From the NCBI GenBank assembly GCA_001970955.1, contig MPUH01000564.1, positions 1 to 45,826 on the forward strand: DNA of 45,826 bases, in the 5' to 3' direction. A program made the translations under genes and the position numbers. The stretch is from Stentor coeruleus. Lineage: Eukaryota; Ciliophora; Heterotrichea; Heterotrichida; Stentoridae. Within the stretch, counting starts at the first letter, position 1; each line of letters begins with the position of its first letter. Under the pieces are notes generated by a model. The model saw only the letters and a program-made list of their open reading frames with translations, searched no databases and was not told the origin of the DNA. Positions 21,201-30,947 of the stretch are shown here, one piece after another.

Positions 21201-21722
21201 TATAAAGTTGTCAAAACATTGAGGAAAGGGGAGTTTTTTGGTGAAGTCGCTTTATTGACAGATTCACGACGTATGTGCTCGGTTGTATCGAATGGACTTA
21301 GTCTTATTTATTCTTTAAATAAATCGGATTTCCTTGGGCTTATTGTTGACTTCCCAGACCTTGAAATTATTATTGAACAAGAGATTATTAAAAGGAAACT
21401 TGAAAACACGTCGATTAAGTCTGATGAAATCGCTGAGCATAGATCGGATATGCAAGAAGATCTTGTACAGACCTTGAGTATGTTTTCTTCTATTGCACCT
21501 CCTTATTTCAATAGAAACAACTCACCAAAGAAACTTTCTTTGTTAGCAGGAATGAAAAGATATGATAGTGAGGTTATAAAAGAAAGTTATAATACAAAAG
21601 TTAATAATATATTCCATAAACGAAGACCTGGGAAAAATGATATTAATCAACCAAGGCTTAGTCAGAGGTCAATTGGAAGGGAAGTTGTTATATCAAGATT
21701 CTCTAAGTTTAAACCTACTTAA
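15250..21722 (+). CDS. Four-repeat (pseudotetrameric) cyclic-nucleotide-gated channel
   Basis: One gene encodes four consecutive channel units, each with six membrane helices, a pore loop and a cyclic-nucleotide-binding domain (CNBD). Approximate spans: unit 1 TM 15430-16120, CNBD 16390-16720; unit 2 TM 16900-17690, CNBD 17930-18260; unit 3 TM 18430-19150, CNBD 19400-19740; unit 4 TM 19910-20620, CNBD 20850-21390. Pore signatures differ: TGIIIEDSAD, SIAAYGDI, HSSVGDI, SGTGYKN. CNBD cassettes are FGEIGI..RTVS, FGEIAL..RLAS, FGEANI..RTAT and FGEVAL..RMCS. The layout matches animal CNGK channels (four CNG repeats in one chain, around 2,200 residues). Two features are artefactual or need checking: duplicated segments around the N at 20900 and 21087 (27 and 36 extra codons) and a frame change near 15710 just after LAGGAY. 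Corrected length is about 2,094 residues. Confidence 0.9.
15700..15726 (+). other. Frame break in the channel gene (S3-S4 of unit 1)
   Basis: The first frame (from 15250) reads into LAGGAYLV and stops with TAG at 15724-15726. The downstream frame, open from before 15654, resumes as SRLGKLFRYFQF, which is the S4-like helix expected next. The shift needs one extra base (or two fewer). I looked for a 15- or 16-nt GT...AG intron and none gives the right phase. A missing base in the assembly is the simplest reading; programmed frameshifting or a null allele are alternatives. Confidence 0.75.
20820..20980 (+). repeat. N-flanked duplication, likely unmerged contig overlap
   Basis: 80 bp at 20820-20899 recurs exactly at 20901-20980 with a single N at 20900 between. 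It adds 27 codons to the channel gene and repeats CNKSMLKKLPFLAQ. Removal restores a normal linker before the last CNBD. Confidence 0.9.
20980..21194 (+). repeat. N-flanked duplication, likely unmerged contig overlap
   Basis: 107 bp at 20980-21086 recurs at 21088-21194, with N at 21087 and one base difference (GAAGAG against GAAGAA). It repeats the first half of the fourth CNBD (YPQIYLPEDYVIY...); removal restores one CNBD. Confidence 0.9.
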
Positions 21723-23879
21723 AGCAGATTATATATGTAGAAGATTTTATAAATGTAGTTTTTATTAATATAATAAAGGTTTATAGATGTGAAGATAGAG
21801 GGATTTTTTTGGGAAATTGTGAATGTGTTAAGAGATTTGACTGGAAAATTATTTATGAAGTTAATTGGGTTAGTGATAATGTTTAGATACTAGATTTTTT
21901 TATAGAAATAGATGAAAAATATATGTTAGGAATGCTTAATGATTGATTGTGTGATGATTATTAGAATGTGGTAAGTAATTTTTATTTTTATTTAATAAAT
22001 GCAATTTGTTTTATAAGAATTGAAATTTAAGCTTTCTATAGAAATTATGCCTGAGTGCTAAGGAAAATAGTGTTAGGATATGCTTATAAGATAAGGTTTT
22101 GGAGGTAAACTTTGTTGATTTTGTTATAGGATTATATAGGTGTGGATATTTTTTTATAGGTTTAGAAGATAGTTTTTTATTTTTTTTTTGTCGATTCTAG
22201 GTTGATTATGAGAATTAAATTTTAGGATTAAAATATAGATATTTAAAGCAAATAATTTTGCTGATATCGGGAAAATTGCAATGATACAAGAAATTACACT
22301 GAATTTTTCAAGGAAAATAAAAAGATAGGTTATTATAAATTTAGGATTAAATGGAGATTTTACAATTTTTTTACTGTAAGACACCTATTGAAGGTGGAAA
22401 AATAAAGCTATTGTCATTAAAAAGCATTAAGCAAGATTGATTTATTTTTCCAGGATCCTGCTAGATTGAAAATTTCGATTGCTAAAGAAAAAAATATCTT
22501 TTATTTAGCAATTTAAGCAGTTGTATAATTTTTTTATTAAATAAACTTTATAAAGCTTAAAATGATGAGATATTATCGGGTAATTATTATAAACGAAATA
22601 TCATTGAAATAGACTGTATACAAGAGTTGTTAAGGTTAAGATAAATAAAATATGAAAAAAAAAATAGGATATTATAAGGAAATTTAAGATGAGAGATTTT
22701 GATTTATGCATTTAGGGATTATGTTTGAAATAATTATTAGAAAATAGATGAAGGTTGAAATTAAATATTTGTTGAAGACGATGAGAGTTTTTTGATAGAA
22801 GATTAGAAAAAATGATTGAGTACTATGAATTTCAGCATTTTTTTTATGATTTATTATCTCTTAAAATCCAAATAGTTATCTTCAAAAGAGCACATATATA
22901 TTAGCATAACATTAATACATTAATTCTGTATGATATTTCAGTTTATAGCACTTTATATCATTATTAAAGTAAGATTTTATTCTTGAATTCTATAGTTCCT
23001 TACTCTTTCACACAAGATATTGCTAAAACTCTTACTAGTAATCCATTATATTCTCTTAGAAAACTCAATTAAAATCATAAAAAAGCTTTTAAAAGCCTAA
23101 ATCCCTTCAATAATAGAAGTAAATCAGAGAAAACTAAGTTAATGGTCAATATTCTTTTACACATCACGAACTAAAAATTTCCTTCCATCAAAAAAAATCA
23201 TCGCCAAACCAACACCCAGAATTTTGTCATCATCACAACCCCTTTTACCACTCAAAAAAATCCTTCTAAACCTAAAAACCCAGTATTTTTCTTCAAATTA
23301 CTCTCATCATCATCTGTGCAATTCTCATCTAAAAACACATAAGATATTTTAATATTAAATAATTTTTCCAACTTTTTCCAATCAAATTAACATTGCAGAA
23401 ATATTTTTTCATATCCCAAACAAAAGCAAAATTCATCAAAAAATAAAATCCATTTTTAAACAATAACAGAAAACATATAAAAATAAAAGTGTTAATATAA
23501 AATTTTCTTAGCATTTGATTGGAAAATACTTTGGCTTACTCTATTTATCGCATCTCTATAAAGGTTTTTTTTTCTTTTAGCTTTGTCTGGAGATGATATA
23601 AAATTCAATTCTGATTGGAGTTTTGATGTTGGGATATTCAAGAATTTAAGCTTTTTTTGATATTTTGATATTGTGATTGTTAATCAGAAACTTTTTGGAT
23701 CCACTGATTTTTGAGAGGTTTGATAATTTTATGTTGTGATCTTTGATGATATACTATGTATTGTCTTCTTTTGCTATGTCGATGATTGAGAATGATATCA
23801 TTTTTTTACAAATAATGATTTTTTGAGAAGGTGGATTTAGGCTCTGGGCTCATGGCAGGTTTGATTTCGTTATTTTTTA
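21723..23879. other. Long noncoding stretch after the channel gene
   Basis: About 21723-22840 is T/G/A-rich and C-poor on the plus strand, the usual 3' flank of a plus-strand gene. About 22850-23540 is G-poor, as downstream of a minus-strand gene. From about 23540 it is C-poor again, where the relic gene on the minus strand lies. No intact gene is seen on either strand, and short open frames here have no recognisable protein character. Confidence 0.5.
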
Positions 23880-24345
23880 GGATTTTTTCAGCATGGCTAC
23901 TTCGGAAGATAAGACTATTTATGGTATTTTTAATTCAGTGATTTCAGACTTGTAGTCGATTTCATTTTTTTCGTATTTTTCCACTTTGGATTTTAGGGTA
24001 TGCATTTGCTCTTTGACAGAAACTAGGATTTTAGCTTTTTCACTTTCCCGTAAGGTTTGGGTTTTGGCAGAGTCTTCAGAAAACTTTATTCTGTGGAGTT
24101 GCTTGGAAAATCTTTATCTGAAATATACAATTTGCCCTTTTTCAAAAGTTAAAACCCATGGCAACTCGCGATCTTTAAAGCTTTATACAATTTTTCAATC
24201 TAATATGCAATTGGTTTTTTCCCACGATTTTTTTCTTAATCACTTCAGTGTTCAAAAAAATGATCGTAAAATTTGAATGATGATAATTTTTGTTAAGTCC
24301 ATGAAATTTCTTCATCAGTGACAATGAATTTTTGTTTAAACATAA
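23880..24345 (-). pseudogene. Decayed coiled-coil gene
   Basis: On the minus strand, frames that look protein-like follow one another but are broken by stops and shifts. From an ATG near 24351 it reads MGVMFKQKFIVTDEEIS; from about 24178 it reads FKDRELPWVLTFEKGQIV, then after a TAA a clear heptad-like stretch: SEKAKILVSVKEQMHTLKSK, VEKYEKNEIDYKSEITEL (about 24030-23930). No 15-nt GT...AG intron repairs the stops. The flanking composition (C-poor upstream, G-poor downstream in its sense) also fits a former minus-strand gene. The family is not recognised. Confidence 0.5.
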
Positions 24346-25190
24346 CACCCATAAAGGCTTTTTGGAAAAAAATCTATAAACTCATGTTTACCTGTGAGCA
24401 TTTACCTGACAGAAAGTATTGTAAATTATGTAGTTAGGCCAATATTGTAAGTATTTACATTTATTTTACTAGTTTAAGATATTATATTGGATATTATAAT
24501 ATGATTATGCCGGATATAATAGATTTTCTTAAATGGATTTAGTTGGAAATGATTTTTTCATGAAAGATATTTTAAGGCTTTTTGCTAAAAAAAATTGGAT
24601 TTACGATTTTTGTGATAAATAGCAAGCGAGTTTAGGTTTTTTTTTTGACTGAGTAGGTGAGATTTTGAAGCTATTATGATGTTTAAGATATAAAAGAAGG
24701 AATTATATATAGGTTTTTGAGTTTATTAAAGATAAATAAAACTTGGGTGTTTAGAAGATACTGGATGATTTTTTTATTTTAAAGATATAAAATTAGTTTT
24801 TGTAATATAATCTATTTATAGTATTGGTTTATAACTTTGAGGTACATAAAACTCATAATTTAAACATAAATTTATTGCTGTGTAATAAAAAAAATACACA
24901 GTCTCTTATATTCCTCATAATAAAATCTGATATTTCATAATCTATCAAAACTAAATATCCTAAAATTTCAGTTTAGATCCAATAATCCATCATAATCATA
25001 AGATATTAACAGGTTTCAGGGTAAATATATTCTCATCTGTTAAGTTATTTTTCGTAAGTATCATCTAAATAAACACTATAATCAAACTTAAACTTTACAC
25101 TTTTATATAAAAACTCTATACATAAAAATACTGATCTTCATACTCATCAAGCTGTTTTTTTACTACTAAAAACTATCTTTATATCTCTAA
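24346..25190. other. Intergenic, no feature seen
   Basis: About 24346-24840 is C-poor and 24841-25190 G-poor on the plus strand, in line with the 5' flank of the relic gene and the 3' flank of the prefoldin gene, both on the minus strand. Nothing else is seen. Confidence 0.45.
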
Positions 25191-25568
25191 TTACTTCCCT
25201 CTAGGTCCTAAATCCTTCTGCATTTTCATGATTTTCTCTTGTTTCTCCTCGTTTTTCTTCAAAAAATCAGCCTTAAGTTTGTCCAACCTCGTACTACATG
25301 TTCATTACATTTCTTTATTGATAAACTCTAGTCTTTTATCCACATTTCCTCTTGCCTCATCTAACTTCTGAGGTATTAAAGCTGGGCCTATTAGTTTATA
25401 AACGTTCCCATCAGTAACTAATTGAAGTTCCTATATTGAGTTTACATCTCTAACCATTTCATTCTCATGTTTTTTAAGGACATAGTCTTGGATCATACTT
25501 TCTATACGCGCAAGTTCTTTTTGGATTTTCCGAAGGTCGCTTACTTCTTTACCTAGAGCTTGTGCCAT
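25191..25568 (-). CDS. PFDN6: Prefoldin subunit 6, three exons
   Basis: No long open frame marks this gene; it appears only after removing two 15-nt introns. Exons in order are 25568-25446, 25430-25309 and 25293-25191, giving 115 residues and TAA. Prefoldin is a hexameric cytosolic chaperone that hands unfolded actin and tubulin to the chaperonin CCT. The beta-type prefoldin pattern is clear: N-terminal coiled coil (MAQALGKEVSDLRKIQKEL), the hairpin region LVTDGNVYKLIGPALIPQKL, then EARGNVDKRLEFINKEI and a C-terminal coiled coil (RLDKLKADFLKKNEEKQEKI). These match the human PFDN6 pattern (GSNVVFKLLGPVLVKQEL, EARATVGKRLDYI) closely in order and spacing. It is divergent with the ankyrin gene. 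Confidence 0.93.
25294..25308 (-). other. 15-nt intron
   Basis: Sense sequence GTAATGAACATGTAG, phase 2, A at position 10; joins FINKE-I to TRLDK. Confidence 0.9.
25431..25445 (-). other. 15-nt intron
   Basis: Sense sequence GTAAACTCAATATAG, phase 0, A at position 10; joins EMVRD to ELQLV. Confidence 0.92.
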
Positions 25569-25876
25569 TAGAATTTATTGTTGTTTTTATGTTGGGCATT
25601 ATGTTTTAGGATATTTTTACGAAGATTTTTAGTGTTAATTTTTGGTTTTGGATTAAGAGTCTGTAAAGGATTTCAACAGAGACTCTTTTAAACACCTCAT
25701 ACTCATCATCATCTTTACCATTCTCATACCCCTTCTTATCCCTTTTACCTAAAATTATCACATTCTCTATTCATCACAACCTTTTATAAAAATAACCCTC
25801 AATGCAATTTCAAAAACCTAAACTCATTGAAAAACTTAAATGAAAAAGAAAGGCTAATAAATCATAATAAAGAAAT
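25569..25876. other. Short divergent promoter region
   Basis: 308 bp between the prefoldin and ankyrin starts. The first part is C-poor and the part after about 25690 is G-poor on the plus strand. At the switch lies a hairpin-forming inverted repeat, AAGAGTCT (25655-25662) and AGACTCTT (25680-25687). Both promoters should be here. Confidence 0.55.
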
Positions 25877-26578
25877 ATGAAACTAAAATCGCATAGAACT
25901 AAATCAGTTGAAGAAATTCCAGAAATCATCCTTTCAGCATCTCCTGATATCCCAGACAAGCAGAAAAACCATTGGAAAAAACTACGAAGCATACTCCACG
26001 TATCATCAAAACTCAAAGTTCATGAAGCACAAGAAGTAGAAGATGTTAACAACCTCATAAATACCCTAGAAAGAATACCGACAAATAAATCATATAGAAT
26101 CAAAAAAAGAGCTGAGCAGAATTCTTCACCTTTTGCTATGGCTGTAGCTGACCATAGAAGAGATCAGCTTTTTTTCCAAGTGATTGAAAAAGGAGACCCT
26201 GAAGAAATAAAAATTCTTGAAGAACTTATAGATACTGATCCTAAAAAATATATGAGAAATGCTAAAGACCCTAATTCAATTATCAATTGTAAAAATCGTG
26301 ATGGTTATACTCCAATATATCTATCTTGTCGTAATGGAATCTTAGAATATGTGGATTTTTTTTTAAAACAAGGTGCTGACCAAAGTATAAAATGTGGTGA
26401 AGCTAAAGAAAGTTGTTTAGAAGCAGCGGCAAGATGGGGATATGCTCCAATTGTTAAATTGCTTATGAAGAATAAATGTTCAATTGAAGATATTAGGAAA
26501 GCAAAGAAAGTTACGAAAAGTAGGAATATTATGAATATTTTGAATGAAAGTCGTGTTAAAGGAAGATGTTGTTGGTAG
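25877..26578 (+). CDS. Ankyrin-repeat protein, 233 residues
   Basis: Single exon. The N-terminal about 100 residues are charged and unrecognised. Ankyrin-like repeats occupy about residues 98-205: QLFFQVIEKGDPEEIKILEELI, then DGYTPIYLSCRNGILEYVDFFL with KQGADQ, then ESCLEAAARWGYAPIVKLLM with KNKCSIEDI. These mediate protein binding; the partner is unknown. The C-terminus ends RCCW, not a recognised lipidation signal. The gene has no intron and shares a short divergent promoter region with prefoldin 6. Confidence 0.85.
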   Translation: MKLKSHRTKSVEEIPEIILSASPDIPDKQKNHWKKLRSILHVSSKLKVHEAQEVEDVNNLINTLERIPTNKSYRIKKRAEQNSSPFAMAVADHRRDQLFFQVIEKGDPEEIKILEELIDTDPKKYMRNAKDPNSIINCKNRDGYTPIYLSCRNGILEYVDFFLKQGADQSIKCGEAKESCLEAAARWGYAPIVKLLMKNKCSIEDIRKAKKVTKSRNIMNILNESRVKGRCCW

Positions 26579-27377
26579 ATTTATATTATTGGGTTAAGTT
26601 AGGTTGTGATTTTTTATGGTTTTTTTGTAGTTGGTAGATTTTTTATGTAAGATTTTATGGATTTTTAAGAATTTTGCTTGTTTTTTTTTTGATGGGCTTT
26701 TAGGTTGGAATGATTTTTTTGCGTTTTGATTGTGGGATATATAGGATTGAGGTGATGAAAAATAGAAGGTTTTATTTGGAAGTTGTAGGAGGTTTATTTG
26801 GATGATATGGTTTATTAGGCTGGAATATTTTTGATGATGGGGTTTTTATATTTTTGTTGGGTGAGTACAAATTGAATGATTTTTTATTGGATTTTTGGAA
26901 TAGAGTATAAAGTGTGTTGTTTAAATTATTGCTATATTCAATGTGGAAAATAGTGATATGAATAAAGATGTGATTATAGTATATATAATAATTATGTTTT
27001 TATAGCTTGACATAGCTTTTGAGTTGCAAAAAAATATCATACTTCAGCCAATTTGAAAATTCTTAAAACATTCTAGTATTTATATTTCTGAATTATATTG
27101 TATAATAAGCAGATAAGAAGACTAACCTTTACAACAATTAATACATAAGCACTAGAAATCATAAATAAAATATTTTATGCTATAAAAAACTACTAAAAAA
27201 TTCTGACCTCAATGCCCACAACAACAAAAAACATAATTTTAACACCCAACTGCATTTTCACCTAAAAATTTATTTGTTTATAATTTTAATTTCAAAAAAC
27301 AAAAAATCCCTGCCATGATTATTCCATCATTTCATCCTCACAATCTAAAACCTCAAAAAACTTAAAAATTTTCCTTC
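26579..27377. other. Convergent intergenic region with skew switch
   Basis: The region lies between the 3' ends of a plus and a minus gene. The plus strand is T/G-rich and C-poor to about 27000, then becomes C-containing and G-poor to 27377. No gene or RNA is seen. Confidence 0.55.
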
Positions 27378-29567
27378 TTAATTAAAATTATTTCTATCAA
27401 TATAGCAGACTATATAAGCCTTAATCTCCCCAACTGTTGCATATGTATTACTTTGAATAGGTTTCAATTTACATGAACCTTTAAATTTTTTATCATTAAA
27501 CCTATAATTTTCTTTTTCAAGATAACAATTCTTTTGATTCTTAAATAGATTAACATAAAAAATGTGTTGGTCTTTGGGGCATTGATATTTTATAGAAACA
27601 GTTTTATTCCTTTTAAAAATTAATGGTTTGTGTAAAATCCACCCAGTTTCATTAACATTTTGGACCCCGGGGATAATAAAACAAATAGCAGGAATGAGAA
27701 ACTCATTAACACCTGTGGTTATTGATAATGCTAACCCTGCTGATAATGGAATGGATACTTCCCACGATGAAACTTTGAGAATTTTTTTTAAGGCTATTGA
27801 AAGCTTTGGTAGAAAACCATAAATTTTCTTGGATAAGATTATTATTCCAGCATTTGAAATTGTATGGAAGCTGTATGATCTTTCTGGTAAACAGGGAAAA
27901 AGTGAAATTCTATATCGAAGTTCATTTATATGCATCTCTACTAAATCTTGCAAAAACTGAATCAATACAATCTTATCATATGAATAAAAATCTTTAAAAA
28001 GCGCCAAAAAAGTCTCTATTCGATGTATAAACTTACAAGCTGAAATGCTTCCAATATGTTCTCTTATGATTTCTTGATATACAAAATCATGACTCAAACT
28101 ATTCTCTATGATTTTACTATATATTTCAAAAATACATTCATAAAGAGCGAATTTTATAGGGAAAATCCCTTTTAAAATGTCTTTAAAATTTGCATCATAA
28201 TAACTTAAACACTCGAATTTCGAAAGGTTTAAACTAATTTCTTGAATAAAATTAGAATTAAGATCTTCATAATCAGGGTAATTTAATATAGCAAAAAGCG
28301 CTTGATAAGAAAGAGAATCTTTTAAAAATAAAGATAAAGCAAAAGATTGTATAAAACAACCTACTGATAAATATCTCGCATATTCAATAGCAGCAAGCAT
28401 AATCTCTATATCATTTTTTGATGATTCATGTATAATATCAATGTTTTCTTTATGATATTTACGTAAAAGTTCAAGATCACAAACTCTTATAACTTTTGTG
28501 AATTTCTTGTTAACTTTTTTATAAAGTTCATCAACACTATTACTAATAGCGCAGTATTTTTCAAATACTCTCAAAAACTGGTCAATATTCTCGCTTTTCA
28601 ACAAAATCTCATATCTCGCATCCCAAAAAACACATTCAACCAATTTAATTCTTTGTTTTCCATAAAGACTTTCCCCTATAATATACCTAACCCTAGAACT
28701 AACAGAATATTCACATCCAAACCTACCACTTATTATCTTTCCAATCCTTCCTTTAAGTTTTTCTGAAACATTTATCCCTACATTTCTAACAAGATTTTCA
28801 AGATCAGGAAATTTTGATTGATTTAAAGTTACAACCCCATCATTATCCTTCATTTCAAAATACTCAGAAGTCTTATATTTTAATATAAATTGAAAATATA
28901 TAACATAATATCCAATTACCGAAAAGTGACATGTATTTTCTATATCAAAATCAGCCAAAAATTCATTTTTATGATCTTTCATACAATACTGAGTATAAAA
29001 AATATTCACATATTTAAATATCTCATCAGAACATTTTTTGATATGATTATTAACAGCTTCTTGAAAATCTGCGACTAGTTTTTTATAGCTTTCAAGGGTT
29101 TTTTTTGTTGGGGATATCCACCTTGGGTCACGAATAAGTAAAATTATAGAAGGGAATTTATCTATATATTTGCAACATGTTTTATAGCTTTGATAGAAAA
29201 TATAAGCAAAATTTTTGATGAATTTTGAGTTTTCTAAATCGTCTTGGCTTATGTGTAAGAGTATTAAATCTGATACGATAAATGTAGAACTTATATTAAG
29301 AATATCTCTAGAAATATTACTTTCTGAACTTTCTAAACCTTCTATATCGAATAAAATGAAATTGTCTTGGTTAGAAGAATATAAAACATCAGTTCCTTTG
29401 ATTTGACTGTTTTTACTTTTGTTTGGAATATCTGGGTCTTGGAAGATTGTACTGAGAAAGGATGATTTACCTCGACTTTGCTTACCGAGAGAGCTTATAA
29501 TTGGAATATCGTCTGGGGTCATTAATAAGGCTTGTTGAAATTTGTTTTTGAAGTCTAATGCATTCAT
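27378..29567 (-). CDS. Large dynamin-superfamily (GBP/atlastin/RHD3-like) GTPase
   Basis: 729 residues, single exon. GTP-binding motifs: P-loop GKQSRGKS (28-35), a candidate switch Thr in KGTDVL (T59), DIEG (74-77) and IRDP (145-148). An R-D in place of N/TKxD is how GBP, atlastin and RHD3/Sey1-type proteins recognise guanine, and P-loop GxQSxGKS is close to RHD3/Sey1. A long helical middle follows, then a hydrophobic segment near residues 605-640 (LSAGLALSITTGVNEFLIPAI) that may be membrane-inserted, and a beta-rich C-terminal domain of about 80 residues shared with its paralogue at 32688. Members of this superfamily remodel membranes or act in defence; which applies cannot be told here. All four motifs are intact, unlike the paralogue. 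Confidence 0.82.
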   Translation of the reverse strand: MNALDFKNKFQQALLMTPDDIPIISSLGKQSRGKSSFLSTIFQDPDIPNKSKNSQIKGTDVLYSSNQDNFILFDIEGLESSESNISRDILNISSTFIVSDLILLHISQDDLENSKFIKNFAYIFYQSYKTCCKYIDKFPSIILLIRDPRWISPTKKTLESYKKLVADFQEAVNNHIKKCSDEIFKYVNIFYTQYCMKDHKNEFLADFDIENTCHFSVIGYYVIYFQFILKYKTSEYFEMKDNDGVVTLNQSKFPDLENLVRNVGINVSEKLKGRIGKIISGRFGCEYSVSSRVRYIIGESLYGKQRIKLVECVFWDARYEILLKSENIDQFLRVFEKYCAISNSVDELYKKVNKKFTKVIRVCDLELLRKYHKENIDIIHESSKNDIEIMLAAIEYARYLSVGCFIQSFALSLFLKDSLSYQALFAILNYPDYEDLNSNFIQEISLNLSKFECLSYYDANFKDILKGIFPIKFALYECIFEIYSKIIENSLSHDFVYQEIIREHIGSISACKFIHRIETFLALFKDFYSYDKIVLIQFLQDLVEMHINELRYRISLFPCLPERSYSFHTISNAGIIILSKKIYGFLPKLSIALKKILKVSSWEVSIPLSAGLALSITTGVNEFLIPAICFIIPGVQNVNETGWILHKPLIFKRNKTVSIKYQCPKDQHIFYVNLFKNQKNCYLEKENYRFNDKKFKGSCKLKPIQSNTYATVGEIKAYIVCYIDRNNFN

Positions 29568-30947
29568 TTTTGAATAAGTTTTTTTATATAAATGCTTAGG
29601 TGGGAATAGGGAGATTTAGAGTTATATGAGTTTTGTTAGAGGATTATATTGAAATCATATATTTTTTTGGTATGAAAGATTATAATTGTATTGTGAGATA
29701 TGGATATGGAAGAAAATATGAAAGAATCTGCTTAGAAAATATGTGATTATATGAAAAGGTGTGATAAGAAAAGTTGATATTGTATAAAAAATTAAAAGAA
29801 AATTTGGTATTTTATTAAGAGATGTGCTAAGAAATATGATATTTTATAAAGTGATATGATAAGAAAAAATATTTATATTGTAAAGTTAAAAGAATAATAG
29901 TAGTTATATTGAAGGTATAGAATTTGATATGGAATTAGATATCAAAATATATTACTATAAGAAGTCTATAAGAAATATGGTAGAATTTACAAAAGAATTA
30001 AGTTTGTTATAATATTTTTATATATAAATGCTACTTGATAATTATTGATTTAGGGATATGAGAACTCTCTAGTAATCAAGAGTTAAGTTGAGGATTATTA
30101 GATTGCTTTAGTATAATTTATAAGAAATAATTTTAGATTATTTTTCATATCAAGCTAAGCTCAGATTTCTTAATTTCAAATTATGTTCTTAGGCTACAAG
30201 AATTCACTTATTAATTGCATATTCACTCTTACAATCGATCTGATTGCATAACAAAACATGTTAATTTTTGTTATATTTGGCAAAAAATAGGCGTTTATTT
30301 CCTTTATATACTATAAACTTATCTATCAAAACTTAATCCATAATTCTTTCCATAATCTGTTTTCTAATACCTCGAAGTTTTAAATACAGTCAGACTTCCT
30401 CTGTTTGTTTTTTTAGCCCAAACACTTTATAACAAGATTTCGACTTTCATTCGTACAACTTTTCCCTTAAAAATCTAAAATTTTTTAGCCCATACAAAAA
30501 GTCAATATATTATTTCTAGTCAAAGTATAAAGTTTACTAATCTTATATATTAAAATAACTATACTGTTTGCACAAGTGGCAACCAGGCTAAGAGAAATTT
30601 TTATATTGATGATGAGTAAGGGTTTCAAAAAAAAATCTAAAATTTCGATAACTTTGATCGTTATGGCTGTTTTCGCATATAAATATTTAATAAGAATATT
30701 GCTATTGAGATTTCATAGTAAAGTTCATAGAAAATTCAAATCTTTTTTGTGACGTGTTTTCTATAGCTCCATCTATTAATACTATCACATACTCAATCTT
30801 ATAATAATATATTCTATTAATATGTTCAAATATATATAATCAACCCTTATTGCAATTCTACCCATAAAACAGTCTACCCCTAAGAATGTTTTACCATTAT
30901 TTTTATATTTGTTATTCTTCGTTGAATTTATCCCATATAAACATTTA
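29568..30947. other. Divergent intergenic region with a small GC-richer island
   Basis: 1.4 kb between the GTPase start on the minus strand and the kinase start on the plus strand. About 29568-30130 is C-poor on the plus strand, about 30140-30540 G-poor. An island at about 30560-30690 is of different composition and is listed separately. No coding sequence is seen. Confidence 0.5.
30560..30690. ncRNA. Candidate small structured RNA, unidentified
   Basis: Within AT-rich flanks, about 30563-30600 (start GTTTGCACAAGTGGCAACC) and the following segment look unlike promoter DNA. A C-box-like TGATGATGA lies near 30607, and CGATAAC/GTTAT can form a hairpin at about 30639-30660. The segment TTTGCACAAGTGGCA resembles the 5' end of U4 snRNA (TTTGCGCAGTGGCA), but the U4 5' stem-loop and k-turn sequences are not evident, and no D box is found. 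I cannot assign it to a family. Confidence 0.22.

Noticed and set aside
22154..22384. A 76-codon minus-strand hydrophobic frame.
   Set aside because: Low-complexity Ile/Phe/Lys composition in C-poor spacer, no neighbour or motif support.
23986..24276. A 96-codon plus-strand open frame.
   Set aside because: It is the antisense shadow of the minus-strand relic, which shows the more protein-like frame.
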